Positions 49,511 to 56,539 of a DNA stretch of 64,000 bases are shown piece by piece; the stretch's first letter is position 1, and the number at the start of each line of letters is the position of its first letter. A model generated the notes under the pieces. The model did not search any database, had not been told where the DNA came from, and saw only the letters and a program-made list of their open reading frames with translations. The position numbers and the translations under genes were made by a program. Location of the stretch: positions 1,736,001 to 1,800,000 of the forward strand of contig CAWKHA010000004.1 of assembly GCA_963849365.1 (NCBI GenBank), read 5' to 3'. This stretch comes from CAVQCJ01 sp963849365. GTDB taxonomy: Bacteria; Actinomycetota; Actinomycetes; Prado026.

Positions 49511-49941
49511 GGCTCACCGCCCTGAGCACGGCGACGCATGCGCTTCAGGTCCGAGCGGCGCTTCTTCGCGGCGAGCCGTCGCTCGACGGACGCCCTGGTC
49601 GCGCGGGTGGGCTTGCGCGGCCTCGGCGGCGGGGCCAGCGCGGTGGCCAGTGTCTCCACCAGCCGCTGCTCGGCGGCCTCCCGGTTGCGCAGCTGGCTGC
49701 GGTGCTCCGACGCCACGACGGTAAGCACGCCGTCGACGAGCCGCGGGGCCAGCCGCTCGAGCGCGCGGGCCCGATAGGTCGGCCCCAGCGCCGCGGACCG
49801 CTCGATGTCGTAGCTGAGCTCGACCCGCGAGTCCGTCGTATTGACGCCCTGTCCGCCCGGTCCCGACGATCGGGAGAAGCGCCAGCGCAGCTCGGCCTCC
49901 GGGATGACGACCGAGCCTCGGACGTGCAAGTCCCCAGGCAC
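49507..49941 (-). CDS. arfB: Ribosome-rescue peptidyl-tRNA hydrolase ArfB (YaeJ)
   Basis: This 144-residue protein frees stalled ribosomes. The catalytic GGQ is at residues 29-31 (SGPGGQGVNTTDSRVELSYD), and the C-terminal basic tail (RRSDLKRMRRRAQGGEP) enters the empty mRNA channel. It lacks the release-factor codon-recognition domains. The GTG at 49941 gives the usual short N-terminus. It is followed by the methyltransferase in a coupled pair. Confidence 0.93.
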   Translation of the reverse strand: MPGDLHVRGSVVIPEAELRWRFSRSSGPGGQGVNTTDSRVELSYDIERSAALGPTYRARALERLAPRLVDGVLTVVASEHRSQLRNREAAEQRLVETLATALAPPPRPRKPTRATRASVERRLAAKKRRSDLKRMRRRAQGGEP

Positions 49942-50141
49942 GCCGTCAAGGATGCCCTGGCCCGCTCGCGAACCGACAGTTGGTGCGGCCCATCTCCTGA
50001 TCTTGGATGGTGCCTGTCGAGTCCTGCGCGGCGTTCTCGGCCCCGACGCGGTTTGGTGGTCCGGGTCGATGCGTCACGGGATTGGGGTGGCTGGGGACGC
50101 GGCGTGCCGCTGAGGCTGCACGCGGAATGCTCGCGGGGCAC

Positions 50142-50591
50142 TCAGGAATTCGCGGCCTTCACCAGCTCGACAACCCGTTCTTCCACTGCTGGGCTCCACC
50201 GTCGGAGTGCGAAAGACACCGGCCACAGGTCGCCGTCATCGAGGTTCGCCGCGTCCTGGAAGCCGAGCGTCGAGTACCGGTAGCTGAACTTGCCCGCGTC
50301 CTGGAAGAAGACGACGACCTTGTCGTCCGCGTTCGCATAGGCCGGCATCCCGTACCACGTCTTCGGTGTCAGCTCGGGGGCCGTGCGAATCACGGTCACA
50401 TGCACGCGCTCGGCGAGCGCACGATCCTCCGGTGCCATCTGCGCGATTCGGTCGAGGAGCGCCTGCAGGCCGTCGGCCTTCTTGGCGCCCTTCTTCCCCT
50501 CGGCTCGAAGCTCGGCGGCGCGCTCCTTCATCGCGGCGCGCTCCTCTACGGTGAAGCCGTCGGATCCGGACTTGGCAATCTTCGCAGGCAT
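50142..50591 (-). CDS. DUF1801/YdhG-like protein
   Basis: This 149-residue protein has a basic N-terminal helix (EERAAMKERAAELRAEGKKG) and the YdhG-type domain: LLDRIAQMAPEDRALAERVH, then LTPKTWYGMPAYANADDKVV and VFFQDAGKFSYRYSTLGFQD. The Trp-Tyr-Gly-Met-Pro block is the family hallmark. These proteins are related to the frataxin-like fold and of unclear role. ATG 50591 follows GGGAAG. Confidence 0.8.
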   Translation of the reverse strand: MPAKIAKSGSDGFTVEERAAMKERAAELRAEGKKGAKKADGLQALLDRIAQMAPEDRALAERVHVTVIRTAPELTPKTWYGMPAYANADDKVVVFFQDAGKFSYRYSTLGFQDAANLDDGDLWPVSFALRRWSPAVEERVVELVKAANS

Positions 50592-50835
50592 GATCGGACT
50601 TCCCTTCGAGGCTCGGGGCTCGGCGTCATGCCGGCCTTGGGCAGAGACGCTAGACGCGATCACACCGTGGCGCTTCTCGATTCCTGATCGATTCGGCAGG
50701 CAGCCGAGGGCGCTCGGGCAGCGACCCCGGCGCTGGTGGCAACGTCCGGATCTGCCGCGGCGCTCGTTGGGCAGTCGACCTCGGTGGTCCCTGATTTCCG
50801 ACGGACCACACAGCGCCCGAGAGCCGACGGATCCG

Positions 50836-51174
50836 CTAGGCCGATACCCAGAACTTCTTGAAGCCGGGCCGCTCGCGCCAAGCGCACCGCACCCCTCGGC
50901 GGAAGGAGGCCATGTCGCCCGGCCCTAGTTCGAAGACTGGCCCGCCTTCGATCTCGATCTCGACCGAACCTTCGAGCACGAGGAACGCCTCGTCCTGTGT
51001 GAACTCGAAGAACTCCGGTTGGCCCGGGCCGAGCGGTGCCCAGAAGAGGCCAGCCTGCATTCTGTCGTCGTCACGGAACAGGTGGTGGACGATCCCACCG
51101 CCGGCTTCCTCGTCAGGTTCGTAGTCATCGGTGTCGAGGTTCGACCGGAAGACCCCTTCAGCGATCTCGAACAT
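50836..51174 (-). CDS. Cupin-domain protein (EutQ-like), copy A
   Basis: This 112-residue single-domain cupin has motif 1 as FTQDEAFLVLEGSVEIEIEG and motif 2 as FELGPGDMASFRRGVRCAWR, with the C-terminal FKKFWVSA. The usual metal-binding histidines of motif 1 are replaced (Glu and Ala positions), as in the Cupin_3/EutQ group. It is a head-to-head relative of the cupin at 51372: both end FREFWV/FKKFWV and share E-x-F-L-x-LEG. It could bind a small organic acid. ATG 51174 chosen. Confidence 0.78.
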   Translation of the reverse strand: MFEIAEGVFRSNLDTDDYEPDEEAGGGIVHHLFRDDDRMQAGLFWAPLGPGQPEFFEFTQDEAFLVLEGSVEIEIEGGPVFELGPGDMASFRRGVRCAWRERPGFKKFWVSA

Positions 51175-51371
51175 CCGTGTCCACCTTCCGATCGCAACAG
51201 ACGTCGCCCGCACAGTGGCATGTGAGCGTCCTCCCGGCTCGAACACGTCGACCAGCGCCGCTGGGCCCGTGAGCCCGTCCGCAGCCCGGGCGCCTCGGCG
51301 CGCCAGGCGTTCGCGTTCCGGGTGGAAGACTGGTCGTCCCGATCGGGACCGCGCGAAAGGGTGGATCCGCC

Positions 51372-51704
51372 ATGGACGGTGACCGGGGCATCTTCGTCTC
51401 AAAGGTGACGACATCGGACTGGGAGCCGGATCCAGACATCGGCGGCCTCATGCACGTCCTGTGCGCAACAGGTCGCGTCCAAGCGGGGCTGTCGCGGTTC
51501 GACCAGGTTGACGGGCCCGTCTCGTGGACGTTGCCGGAGCGGGAGACCTTCCTCATCCTCGAAGGGCAGGTTCGCATCGACATCAGCGACGCGCCCTCGC
51601 TCGACCTGGTGCCCGGGGATATCGCATCCCTGCCCAAGGGAGCCGAGGTCACCTGGCACATGACAACGCCCTTCCGGGAGTTCTGGGTCTTCGGCGCGGA
51701 GTAG
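51372..51704 (+). CDS. Cupin-domain protein (EutQ-like), copy B
   Basis: This 110-residue cupin reads LPERETFLILEGQVRIDISD, then LDLVPGDIASLPKGAEVTWH and FREFWVFGAE, matching copy A across its length. The pair lies head-to-head with 197 bp between the starts, so they probably arose by duplication and may be co-regulated from that gap. Function is unknown. The ATG at 51372 has AAAGGGTGG a few bases upstream. Confidence 0.78.
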   Translation: MDGDRGIFVSKVTTSDWEPDPDIGGLMHVLCATGRVQAGLSRFDQVDGPVSWTLPERETFLILEGQVRIDISDAPSLDLVPGDIASLPKGAEVTWHMTTPFREFWVFGAE

Positions 51705-51844
51705 CCGCTCGGAGTGCATTGCATCTTGCTACTCAGCCCGGTACCTTCGCATCCTGCTCCCCGCGCAGCCCACGCGGCGATGGGCTCCAGCCACGGCGAG
51801 GGGTCACCGGTTCGCCCAGGATGCGTCACGGTCAGGACGTGCCC

Positions 51845-52342
51845 ATGAAACCGATCGTTGTCTTCAGCATCCAGTTCACGCTGAGCCTGGTTTCGTACGC
51901 GCTCATCGCGCTCTGGTACGTGTGGCCGCGTCTGTCGAAGCAGCCGCGGGAGGTCGCCCTGCAGCCGCTGTTGTGGGTCCACGCGTTCCGGGTCGTGGGT
52001 GGGACGATCCTCGCGCCCGGCGCCGTCGCCGCCGGAGTGCCTGCGGATTTCCAGAAGATGATCGGGTACGGCGACCTCGTCACCGCCTGCCTGGCCCTGC
52101 TCGCACTGATCGCTCTGCGCCTGCGCCTGGCCGGTGCCATTCCGCTGACCTGGCTCGTCCTCGGTGTCGGGATGATCGACACCGTCAACGCGATCATCCA
52201 GTCCGTGCGCTACGACGTGTTCACGCAGGCGCTCGGGGTGAACTGGGTGATCGTCACGATCTACGTGCCCGCGCTGCTCGTCAGCAGCGTGTTGATCCTC
52301 CTGCAGCTGCTCCGGCGACCGGCGCCGCTGGGCGCCGCGTGA
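51845..52342 (+). CDS. Four-helix hypothetical integral membrane protein
   Basis: This 165-residue protein has four to five membrane helices (VFSIQFTLSLVSYALIALWY, LVTACLALLALIALRLRLAG, IPLTWLVLGVGMIDTVNAII, WVIVTIYVPALLVSSVLILL). The conserved-looking charged spots are KQPREVALQPLLWVHAFR between helices 1 and 2 and DFQKMIGYGDL. I do not recognise the family with confidence. It sits alone between a cupin and a GNAT gene. The ATG at 51845 begins the first helix. Confidence 0.72.
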   Translation: MKPIVVFSIQFTLSLVSYALIALWYVWPRLSKQPREVALQPLLWVHAFRVVGGTILAPGAVAAGVPADFQKMIGYGDLVTACLALLALIALRLRLAGAIPLTWLVLGVGMIDTVNAIIQSVRYDVFTQALGVNWVIVTIYVPALLVSSVLILLQLLRRPAPLGAA

Positions 52343-52475
52343 CAAGCTCGCTGCCGTTGTCGGGAACCGACCTGCTCGCCGCCTCGCCGGGACCACGCCG
52401 GCCGCGACCGGAGAACCCGCGCACAGGTGCGGAAACGGCTCGCCCCGACATGGCGGTACGGGCGACGATGTCGGC

Positions 52476-52964
52476 ATGACAGGCTCTGCTCCGATCGTGA
52501 CCCTCCGCGAGATCACGAGCGCGAACCGGTCCATGGTCGAGGCGCTGGCAGTCACCGACTCGCAGGCCGAGTACGTCACCGGCGTCGCGGAGTCACTCGT
52601 CGAGGCCGCAGCGACGCCCGACGCATGCCCGTGGTACCGCGCCGTGTACGCCGACGACGAGCCTGTCGGCTTCGTCATGCTCAGCGATGGCATCACGGTG
52701 GTGAACCCCGACTACCTCGGCCCGTACTACCTGTGGCGGTTGCTCATCGACCGGCGCCACCAGGGACGCGGTCATGGGGGCGCGGCCCTCCGGCTGGCGG
52801 TCGAGCACGTGCGCACGCGGGCTGACGCGCGGGTGCTGATCACCTCCGTAGCGCAGGGCCCGGCCTCGCCGGTCGGCTTCTACCTGACGCAGGGGTTCCG
52901 GCTCACCGGCGACGTGCACCAGGGCGAGCTGGTGCTCGAGCTCGTCCTGCCCAGGTCGCCGTAG
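52476..52964 (+). CDS. GNAT-family N-acetyltransferase
   Basis: This 162-residue enzyme transfers an acetyl group from acetyl-CoA. The CoA pyrophosphate loop is RRHQGRGHGGAALRLAVEHV, preceded by the strand YLWRLLIDRR, and the C-terminal YLTQGFRLTGDVHQGELVLE completes the fold. The wording SQAEYVTGVAESLVEAA, followed by CPWYRAVYADDEPVGFVM, is like diamine/spermidine N-acetyltransferases; the substrate is an inference. Confidence 0.88.
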   Translation: MTGSAPIVTLREITSANRSMVEALAVTDSQAEYVTGVAESLVEAAATPDACPWYRAVYADDEPVGFVMLSDGITVVNPDYLGPYYLWRLLIDRRHQGRGHGGAALRLAVEHVRTRADARVLITSVAQGPASPVGFYLTQGFRLTGDVHQGELVLELVLPRSP

Positions 52965-53323
52965 CACGGTCGCGCGCGGACCGCGTATCGGTGATCCGGG
53001 GCGGGACTCAGGTCGCTCGATCCGCGCCTGGATCCAGGCGCGCTCGCCCTCTCGGTCATGCTCGCCGCGGCGGTCGGGGCAGCGGTCGCAGGACCGTCGT
53101 TGCGCATTGCCTGGCCGTCTCCGGGTCGCGTGCCGGGGTGACGCGCGTCACGCGTGCGGACGTGAACTCAGCCGATCACGTCGCCGTTATGGGCGCGACG
53201 ACCGGGATCCGCCGACGGTCATGACCCCCGCGGCGGAGGACTCCTTCAATGTGACGAACCCGTACCTCGCGAGGAAGTCTGCCCGGCCGTCCACCGACGA
53301 TTCACTCTCTAGGAGGAGATCTC
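52965..53323. other. Intergenic region of 359 bp
   Basis: I see no supported gene here. It contains a perfect palindrome GTGACGCGCGTCAC (53138-53151) of Crp-site form and, at its right end, a strong ribosome-binding site AGGAGGAG for the VOC gene. The open frames crossing it have no codon structure like the neighbours. Confidence 0.6.
53138..53151. promoter_or_regulatory. Crp/GlxR-type palindrome GTGA-N6-TCAC
   Basis: GTGACGCGCGTCAC is a perfect 14-bp palindrome and fits the Crp-family core GTGA-N6-TCAC. It lies 173 bp before the VOC gene, distant for an activator, so it could also be chance in GC-rich DNA. Confidence 0.3.
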
Positions 53324-53716
53324 GTGACGGACTTTCCAGCTGTGACCCACGTAGCGGTCACGGTGAGCGATCTCGGCCGTAGTGTCGAGTGGTACGAGCG
53401 GCTCTTCGGCGCCAAGCCGGTGCTCGACGAGGACACCGGGCCGTTTCGTCATGTTGTCTGGGCCGTCGGCGGAACACTCGTCGGGCTGCACCAGTTCCCC
53501 GACCTGCTGAGCACCGACGCGTTCGAGGAGCGACGCCCGGGACTCGACCACATCGCCTTCGGCTGCGCCAACCGCGCCGAGCTGGAGAAGTGGGCCACTC
53601 GTCTTGACGAGCTGGGCATCGCCCACGGTGCGATCAAGGACGCCGGGTACGGCTCGGGGGTGTCGTTCCGCGATCCTGACAACATCGCGCTCGAGTTCTT
53701 CGCGCCAGCGAGCTGA
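53324..53716 (+). CDS. VOC-superfamily (glyoxalase/bleomycin-resistance-like) protein
   Basis: This 130-residue protein has two beta-alpha-beta-beta-beta modules: VTHVAVTVSDLGRSVEWYER with the first metal His, then LDHIAFGCANRAELEKWATR with the second. The ending VSFRDPDNIALEFFAPAS supplies the metal Glu. VOC enzymes use a divalent metal for isomerisation, ring cleavage or drug binding. The substrate is unknown. The GTG start has the best ribosome-binding site of the region (AGGAGGAG, 7 nt spacing). Confidence 0.88.
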   Translation: MTDFPAVTHVAVTVSDLGRSVEWYERLFGAKPVLDEDTGPFRHVVWAVGGTLVGLHQFPDLLSTDAFEERRPGLDHIAFGCANRAELEKWATRLDELGIAHGAIKDAGYGSGVSFRDPDNIALEFFAPAS

Positions 53717-53742
53717 TCAACTCATCGCCACGACACTGAGAT

Positions 53743-53816
53743 CGACTATGCCGGGCGAGTGGTCGTTGTGGGGCGTCGATCGGGTGCCGCTCACGACCGT
53801 TCGCTCGGCATAGTCG
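53743..53816. repeat. 74-nt imperfect inverted repeat upstream of SURF1 gene
   Basis: The arms 53743-53766 and 53793-53816 pair at 21 of 24 positions, and the three exceptions are G-T or T-G pairs, so an RNA copy of the plus strand could pair along the whole arm. The outer right end carries CATAGT, a -10-like hexamer. It lies 40 bp upstream of ATG 53857. Confidence 0.85.
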
Positions 53817-53844
53817 GGGGCGGCGGGGCAGGCCGTGGGTGGGG

Positions 53845-53850
53845 GAGGAT
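53845..53850 (+). promoter_or_regulatory. -10-like GAGGAT before SURF1 gene
   Basis: GAGGAT ends six bases before ATG 53857, inside GGGGGAGGATGGGG. The same string could serve as a ribosome-binding site, so the assignment is ambiguous. Confidence 0.35.
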
Positions 53851-53856
53851 GGGGCC

Positions 53857-54621
53857 ATGTCGGGCCGGCTGCTGAACCGTCGCTGGGCCGCCCTCACGCT
53901 GCTCGGGCTCGGCCTCGTGGTGGCGTTCGCGCTGCTCGGGTTCTGGCAGCTGTCCCGGGCTCAGACGTTCCTCGGGCACGCGGACGACCCGGCGCCGGTC
54001 GACCTGACCACGCTGTCCGCCCCCACCGGCGCCCTGTCCGGCGATGCGGCCGGCCGGCGGGTGACGGCGACCGGGACGTACGACGCGGCGCACGGCTTCC
54101 TGGTCCCCGACCGGGCGGCCGACGGCGGGCGCGGCTCCGGCTTCTGGGTGGTCGGCCTGCTGCGCCTGCCGGACGGGTCGGGCGTCTGCGTCCTGCGTGG
54201 CTGGACCGCCGCCGCCGACTCGGCGCCCGCCACGCCGGTCGGGACCGTGACGGTCGACGGGCGGCTCGCTCCGTCCGAGGCGCCCGACGGCGGCCGGCCC
54301 CCGGGGACCCTGCTTCCGGCCGGCCAGCTGGCCGCGGTCAGCCCGGTCGACCTGCTGGACACGGTCACCTACCCGGTCCACGACGGTTACGTGGTCGCCT
54401 CGGGCCAGCAGCCGGCCGACCCGCCGGGGCTCACACCGGTCCACGCCGACCCGCCGGGTGCGGCGGTGCCGGGCTTCTTCCTGCAGCACGTCGGGTACGT
54501 CGGCCTGTGGTGGCTCTTCGCCCTCTTCGTCGTCGCGTTCTGGGTCCGGATGGTGCGCGACGAGCGACGTGGCGAGCCGGCGCCGCTGGTCGGGTCCGGC
54601 GGCCCGCCCGCCCCGGGTTAG
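53857..54621 (+). CDS. SURF1-family cytochrome oxidase assembly protein
   Basis: This 254-residue protein has the two-helix SURF1 layout. An N-terminal helix (WAALTLLGLGLVVAFALLGF ending WQLSRAQ) leads into a large periplasmic domain, with VTATGTYDAAHGFLVPDRAA and GFWVVGLLRLPDGSG. A C-terminal helix (YVGLWWLFALFVVAFWVRMV) ends it. SURF1 helps insert heme a in aa3-type cytochrome oxidase. The next gene is a DUF3817 membrane protein 10 bp downstream, with its own -10 element. Confidence 0.9.
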   Translation: MSGRLLNRRWAALTLLGLGLVVAFALLGFWQLSRAQTFLGHADDPAPVDLTTLSAPTGALSGDAAGRRVTATGTYDAAHGFLVPDRAADGGRGSGFWVVGLLRLPDGSGVCVLRGWTAAADSAPATPVGTVTVDGRLAPSEAPDGGRPPGTLLPAGQLAAVSPVDLLDTVTYPVHDGYVVASGQQPADPPGLTPVHADPPGAAVPGFFLQHVGYVGLWWLFALFVVAFWVRMVRDERRGEPAPLVGSGGPPAPG

Positions 54622-54624
54622 GCT
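54619..54624 (+). promoter_or_regulatory. -10 element for leaderless DUF3817 transcript
   Basis: TAGGCT overlaps the stop codon of the SURF1 gene and ends seven bases before GTG 54632. Confidence 0.45.
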
Positions 54625-54631
54625 CGACGGC

Positions 54632-54991
54632 GTGCGAAGGGTCACCCCCGGCAGCGTCCTGCGCTACCGCTTCATGGCGTACTTCACCGGCGTCATGCTG
54701 CTGCTGCTGTGCGTGTCGATCTACCTCAAGTACGGGCCGGCGCAGAACGAGGGTCCGGTACAGGTCTTCGGCGCGATCCACGGGTACGGGTACCTGCTCT
54801 ACCTGATCACGGCCGCCGACCTCGGCTGGCGGGCGCGGTGGTCGCTGGTCAAGACGGCGCTGGTGCTGCTGGCCGGGACGGTGCCGTTCATGTCGTTCAT
54901 GGCCGAGCACATCGTCGTGCGCGACCTGAACGCCGCGAAGGCTGCCGCCGAAGCCGCCTCGGTCGAGTCGCCGGCCGTCGAGTCGCCCTAG
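54632..54991 (+). CDS. DUF3817 membrane protein
   Basis: This 119-residue protein has three membrane helices (YFTGVMLLLLCVSIYLKYG, IHGYGYLLYLITAADLGWRA, LVKTALVLLAGTVPFMSFMA). The conserved DUF3817 blocks GxIHGxxYLxYL and PFxSFxAEHxV are visible. It is often found near respiratory-chain assembly genes; its role is unknown. It ends with Ala/Val/Glu repeats overlapping the stop of the convergent gene. Confidence 0.87.
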   Translation: MRRVTPGSVLRYRFMAYFTGVMLLLLCVSIYLKYGPAQNEGPVQVFGAIHGYGYLLYLITAADLGWRARWSLVKTALVLLAGTVPFMSFMAEHIVVRDLNAAKAAAEAASVESPAVESP

Positions 54992-55911
54992 CCCGTGTAC
55001 TGCGCGAACCCCACGTACGCCCAGGAGGCCGTCCCCTCCCAGCCGAACGCCACGGAGACGGTCCGGCCGGGCAGGTAGCCCGCCGTCGCGAGGCTGCGCT
55101 GCGAGACCTGCAGGACCTGCTGGCTCCACGCGGCGTCGGCGCACTCCACCGTCCCGACGTCGTGGCCGTCGAGGAGCAGCGAGAGCCGACCCGGCTGGCC
55201 ACAGGTCAGGACGAACACCGGACGGGCGTCGGCCGCGGTGAGCTTCACCGTCGTGCTCGAGCTGATGCCGCCGCTGACCCAGTGCTGCAGCGCCTGGCCG
55301 TGGAAGGTCGGCGCCGCGGTCCCGCCGCCGAGCCAGCGCGGGTCCCGGTCCAGCACTCCCACCACCCAGGGCCCCTCGACCCCGGCATCCGTGCTGACCG
55401 TGAACGTGACGAGCGACCCGGCTGGGACGTGTGGGAAGTACGACCCGGCGTCGACCAGCAGGCTGGCGCCGGGTGCGGCGCAGGAGGTACGGAGGGGGTC
55501 GGCCTCACCGACGACGGAGATCTTCGCGAAGCCCTCGCCCGCCGAGCACTGCACGACCAGGCCCAGCCGGGCGCTCTGCGGCCAGACCAGCGTCGTCGAC
55601 CGGGTCTGCGCACCGACCCCGGACACCTGACCGCTCACGTTCGAGCCGGCGTAGTGGCTCGTCAGCAGCAGCGCGGGGTGGCTGGGCCCCCGGCGCACGG
55701 CAGGGCTGTGGTCGCGGGTCGCACCGCTGTACCCGGCCACCAGCGCCCCGACCGCGACGAGGGCACACACCGCCGCGGCGCTGCCCAGGCGCACCCGCGA
55801 GCGGTGCCGGCGGATGCGGCGCTCGACAGCCGCCAGCCGGTCGGGTGCTACGGGCAGCGGGTCGCTCCACGCCTGCAGGAGCTCCACGAGCTGGGACTCG
55901 GTCACGGCCAT
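54988..55911 (-). CDS. Single-pass membrane protein co-encoded with SigE-family sigma factor
   Basis: This 307-residue protein has a cytoplasmic N-terminus (LVELLQAWSDPLPVAPDRLA), one membrane helix (AAAVCALVAVGALVAGYSGA) and a large extracytoplasmic beta-rich domain with several cysteines (VQCSAGEG, LRTSCAAPGAS, VLTCGQPG, VECADAAW). No zinc-binding anti-sigma HxxxCxxC motif is seen. It overlaps the sigma gene by 10 bp, so it is its likely membrane partner or regulated cargo. It converges on DUF3817. Confidence 0.78.
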   Translation of the reverse strand: MAVTESQLVELLQAWSDPLPVAPDRLAAVERRIRRHRSRVRLGSAAAVCALVAVGALVAGYSGATRDHSPAVRRGPSHPALLLTSHYAGSNVSGQVSGVGAQTRSTTLVWPQSARLGLVVQCSAGEGFAKISVVGEADPLRTSCAAPGASLLVDAGSYFPHVPAGSLVTFTVSTDAGVEGPWVVGVLDRDPRWLGGGTAAPTFHGQALQHWVSGGISSSTTVKLTAADARPVFVLTCGQPGRLSLLLDGHDVGTVECADAAWSQQVLQVSQRSLATAGYLPGRTVSVAFGWEGTASWAYVGFAQYTG

Positions 55912-56450
55912 GTCAGCGCCCTCCTCGAACCCCCGCCCGGGGGCTCGTCGGCCGCTGCGAGCGCTCCGTCGAGCCGCAGCGAGGCCATGGCCCGGCTCGC
56001 CTGGCTCTTGACGGTGCCGACGGCGACCCCGAGCAGCCGTGCCGTCTCGGTCTCGGACAGGTCCTCGAGGTAGCGCAGCACGAGCACGGCCCGTTGCCGG
56101 CGGGGGAGCCGGCCCAGCGCCTGCCACAACGCGAGGCGCTCCTCGACGCCGACGGCGCGGCCGGTGCCGATGGTGCCGACGGTCTCGGGCAGCACTGCGG
56201 CGGCGACCTCGCCCCGCCAGCGCCGCCGCCACCAGGAGGTGTACGTGTTCACCAGGACCGCGCGGACGTACGGCTCGGGGTCGTCGTCGATGCGGCCCCA
56301 GGCGAGCCAGGACTTGGCGAGGGCCGTCTGCAGGAGATCCTCGGCGAGGGCGCGGTCCCGGGTCAGCAGGTACGCGGTCCGCAGCAGCCGCTGGGACCGC
56401 GCGGCGACGAACACCGCGAAGTCCGCCCGGCCGTCCGTACCGCCCGTCAC
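55902..56450 (-). CDS. SigE-family ECF RNA polymerase sigma factor
   Basis: This 182-residue sigma factor has region 2 (FAVFVAARSQRLLRTAYLLT, then DRALAEDLLQTALAKSWLAW) and region 4 (LPRRQRAVLVLRYLEDLSET, then RLLGVAVGTVKSQASRAMAS). The short VFVAARS-LLRTAYLLT wording marks the SigE group common in actinobacteria. The GTG 56450 has GGGAGG upstream, and a TAGGTT -10-like element lies 25 bp upstream at the end of the 49-bp palindrome copy 2, so that element probably starts its mRNA. Confidence 0.9.
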   Translation of the reverse strand: MTGGTDGRADFAVFVAARSQRLLRTAYLLTRDRALAEDLLQTALAKSWLAWGRIDDDPEPYVRAVLVNTYTSWWRRRWRGEVAAAVLPETVGTIGTGRAVGVEERLALWQALGRLPRRQRAVLVLRYLEDLSETETARLLGVAVGTVKSQASRAMASLRLDGALAAADEPPGGGSRRALTWP

Positions 56451-56475
56451 CCTGCGCCTCCCTCCCCCCACGCCA

Positions 56476-56524
56476 AACCTACGGGCGGGTAAGGCCGGAA
56501 AGTGGCCGTACCTGCCCGTAGGTT
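56476..56524. repeat. 49-bp palindrome, copy 2 (diverged)
   Basis: This has the same length and ends (AACCTACGGGC and GCCCGTAGGTT) as the element at 37394-37442. Nineteen of 24 arm positions pair; the rest are clustered at the centre. It occupies the gap between the sigma-factor start and the acyl-CoA dehydrogenase end, as copy 1 does for the MFS and vWA genes. Confidence 0.85.
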
Positions 56525-56525
56525 C

Positions 56526-56538
56526 GGGGGGGGGGGGG
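56526..56538. repeat. Homopolymer run of 13 G
   Basis: Thirteen consecutive G bases follow palindrome copy 2 directly and end two bases before the acyl-CoA dehydrogenase stop codon. It is the longest mononucleotide tract seen in the window and is prone to slippage and to sequencing miscounts. Confidence 0.9.
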
Positions 56539-56539
56539 A

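Noticed and set aside
50007..50687. Plus-strand frame opposite the DUF1801 gene
   Set aside because: The minus strand encodes a recognisable YdhG-type block and has a ribosome-binding site.
53107..53382. Plus-strand 91-codon frame in the gap before the VOC gene
   Set aside because: No ribosome-binding site, no family pattern, and it overlaps the well-supported VOC start.
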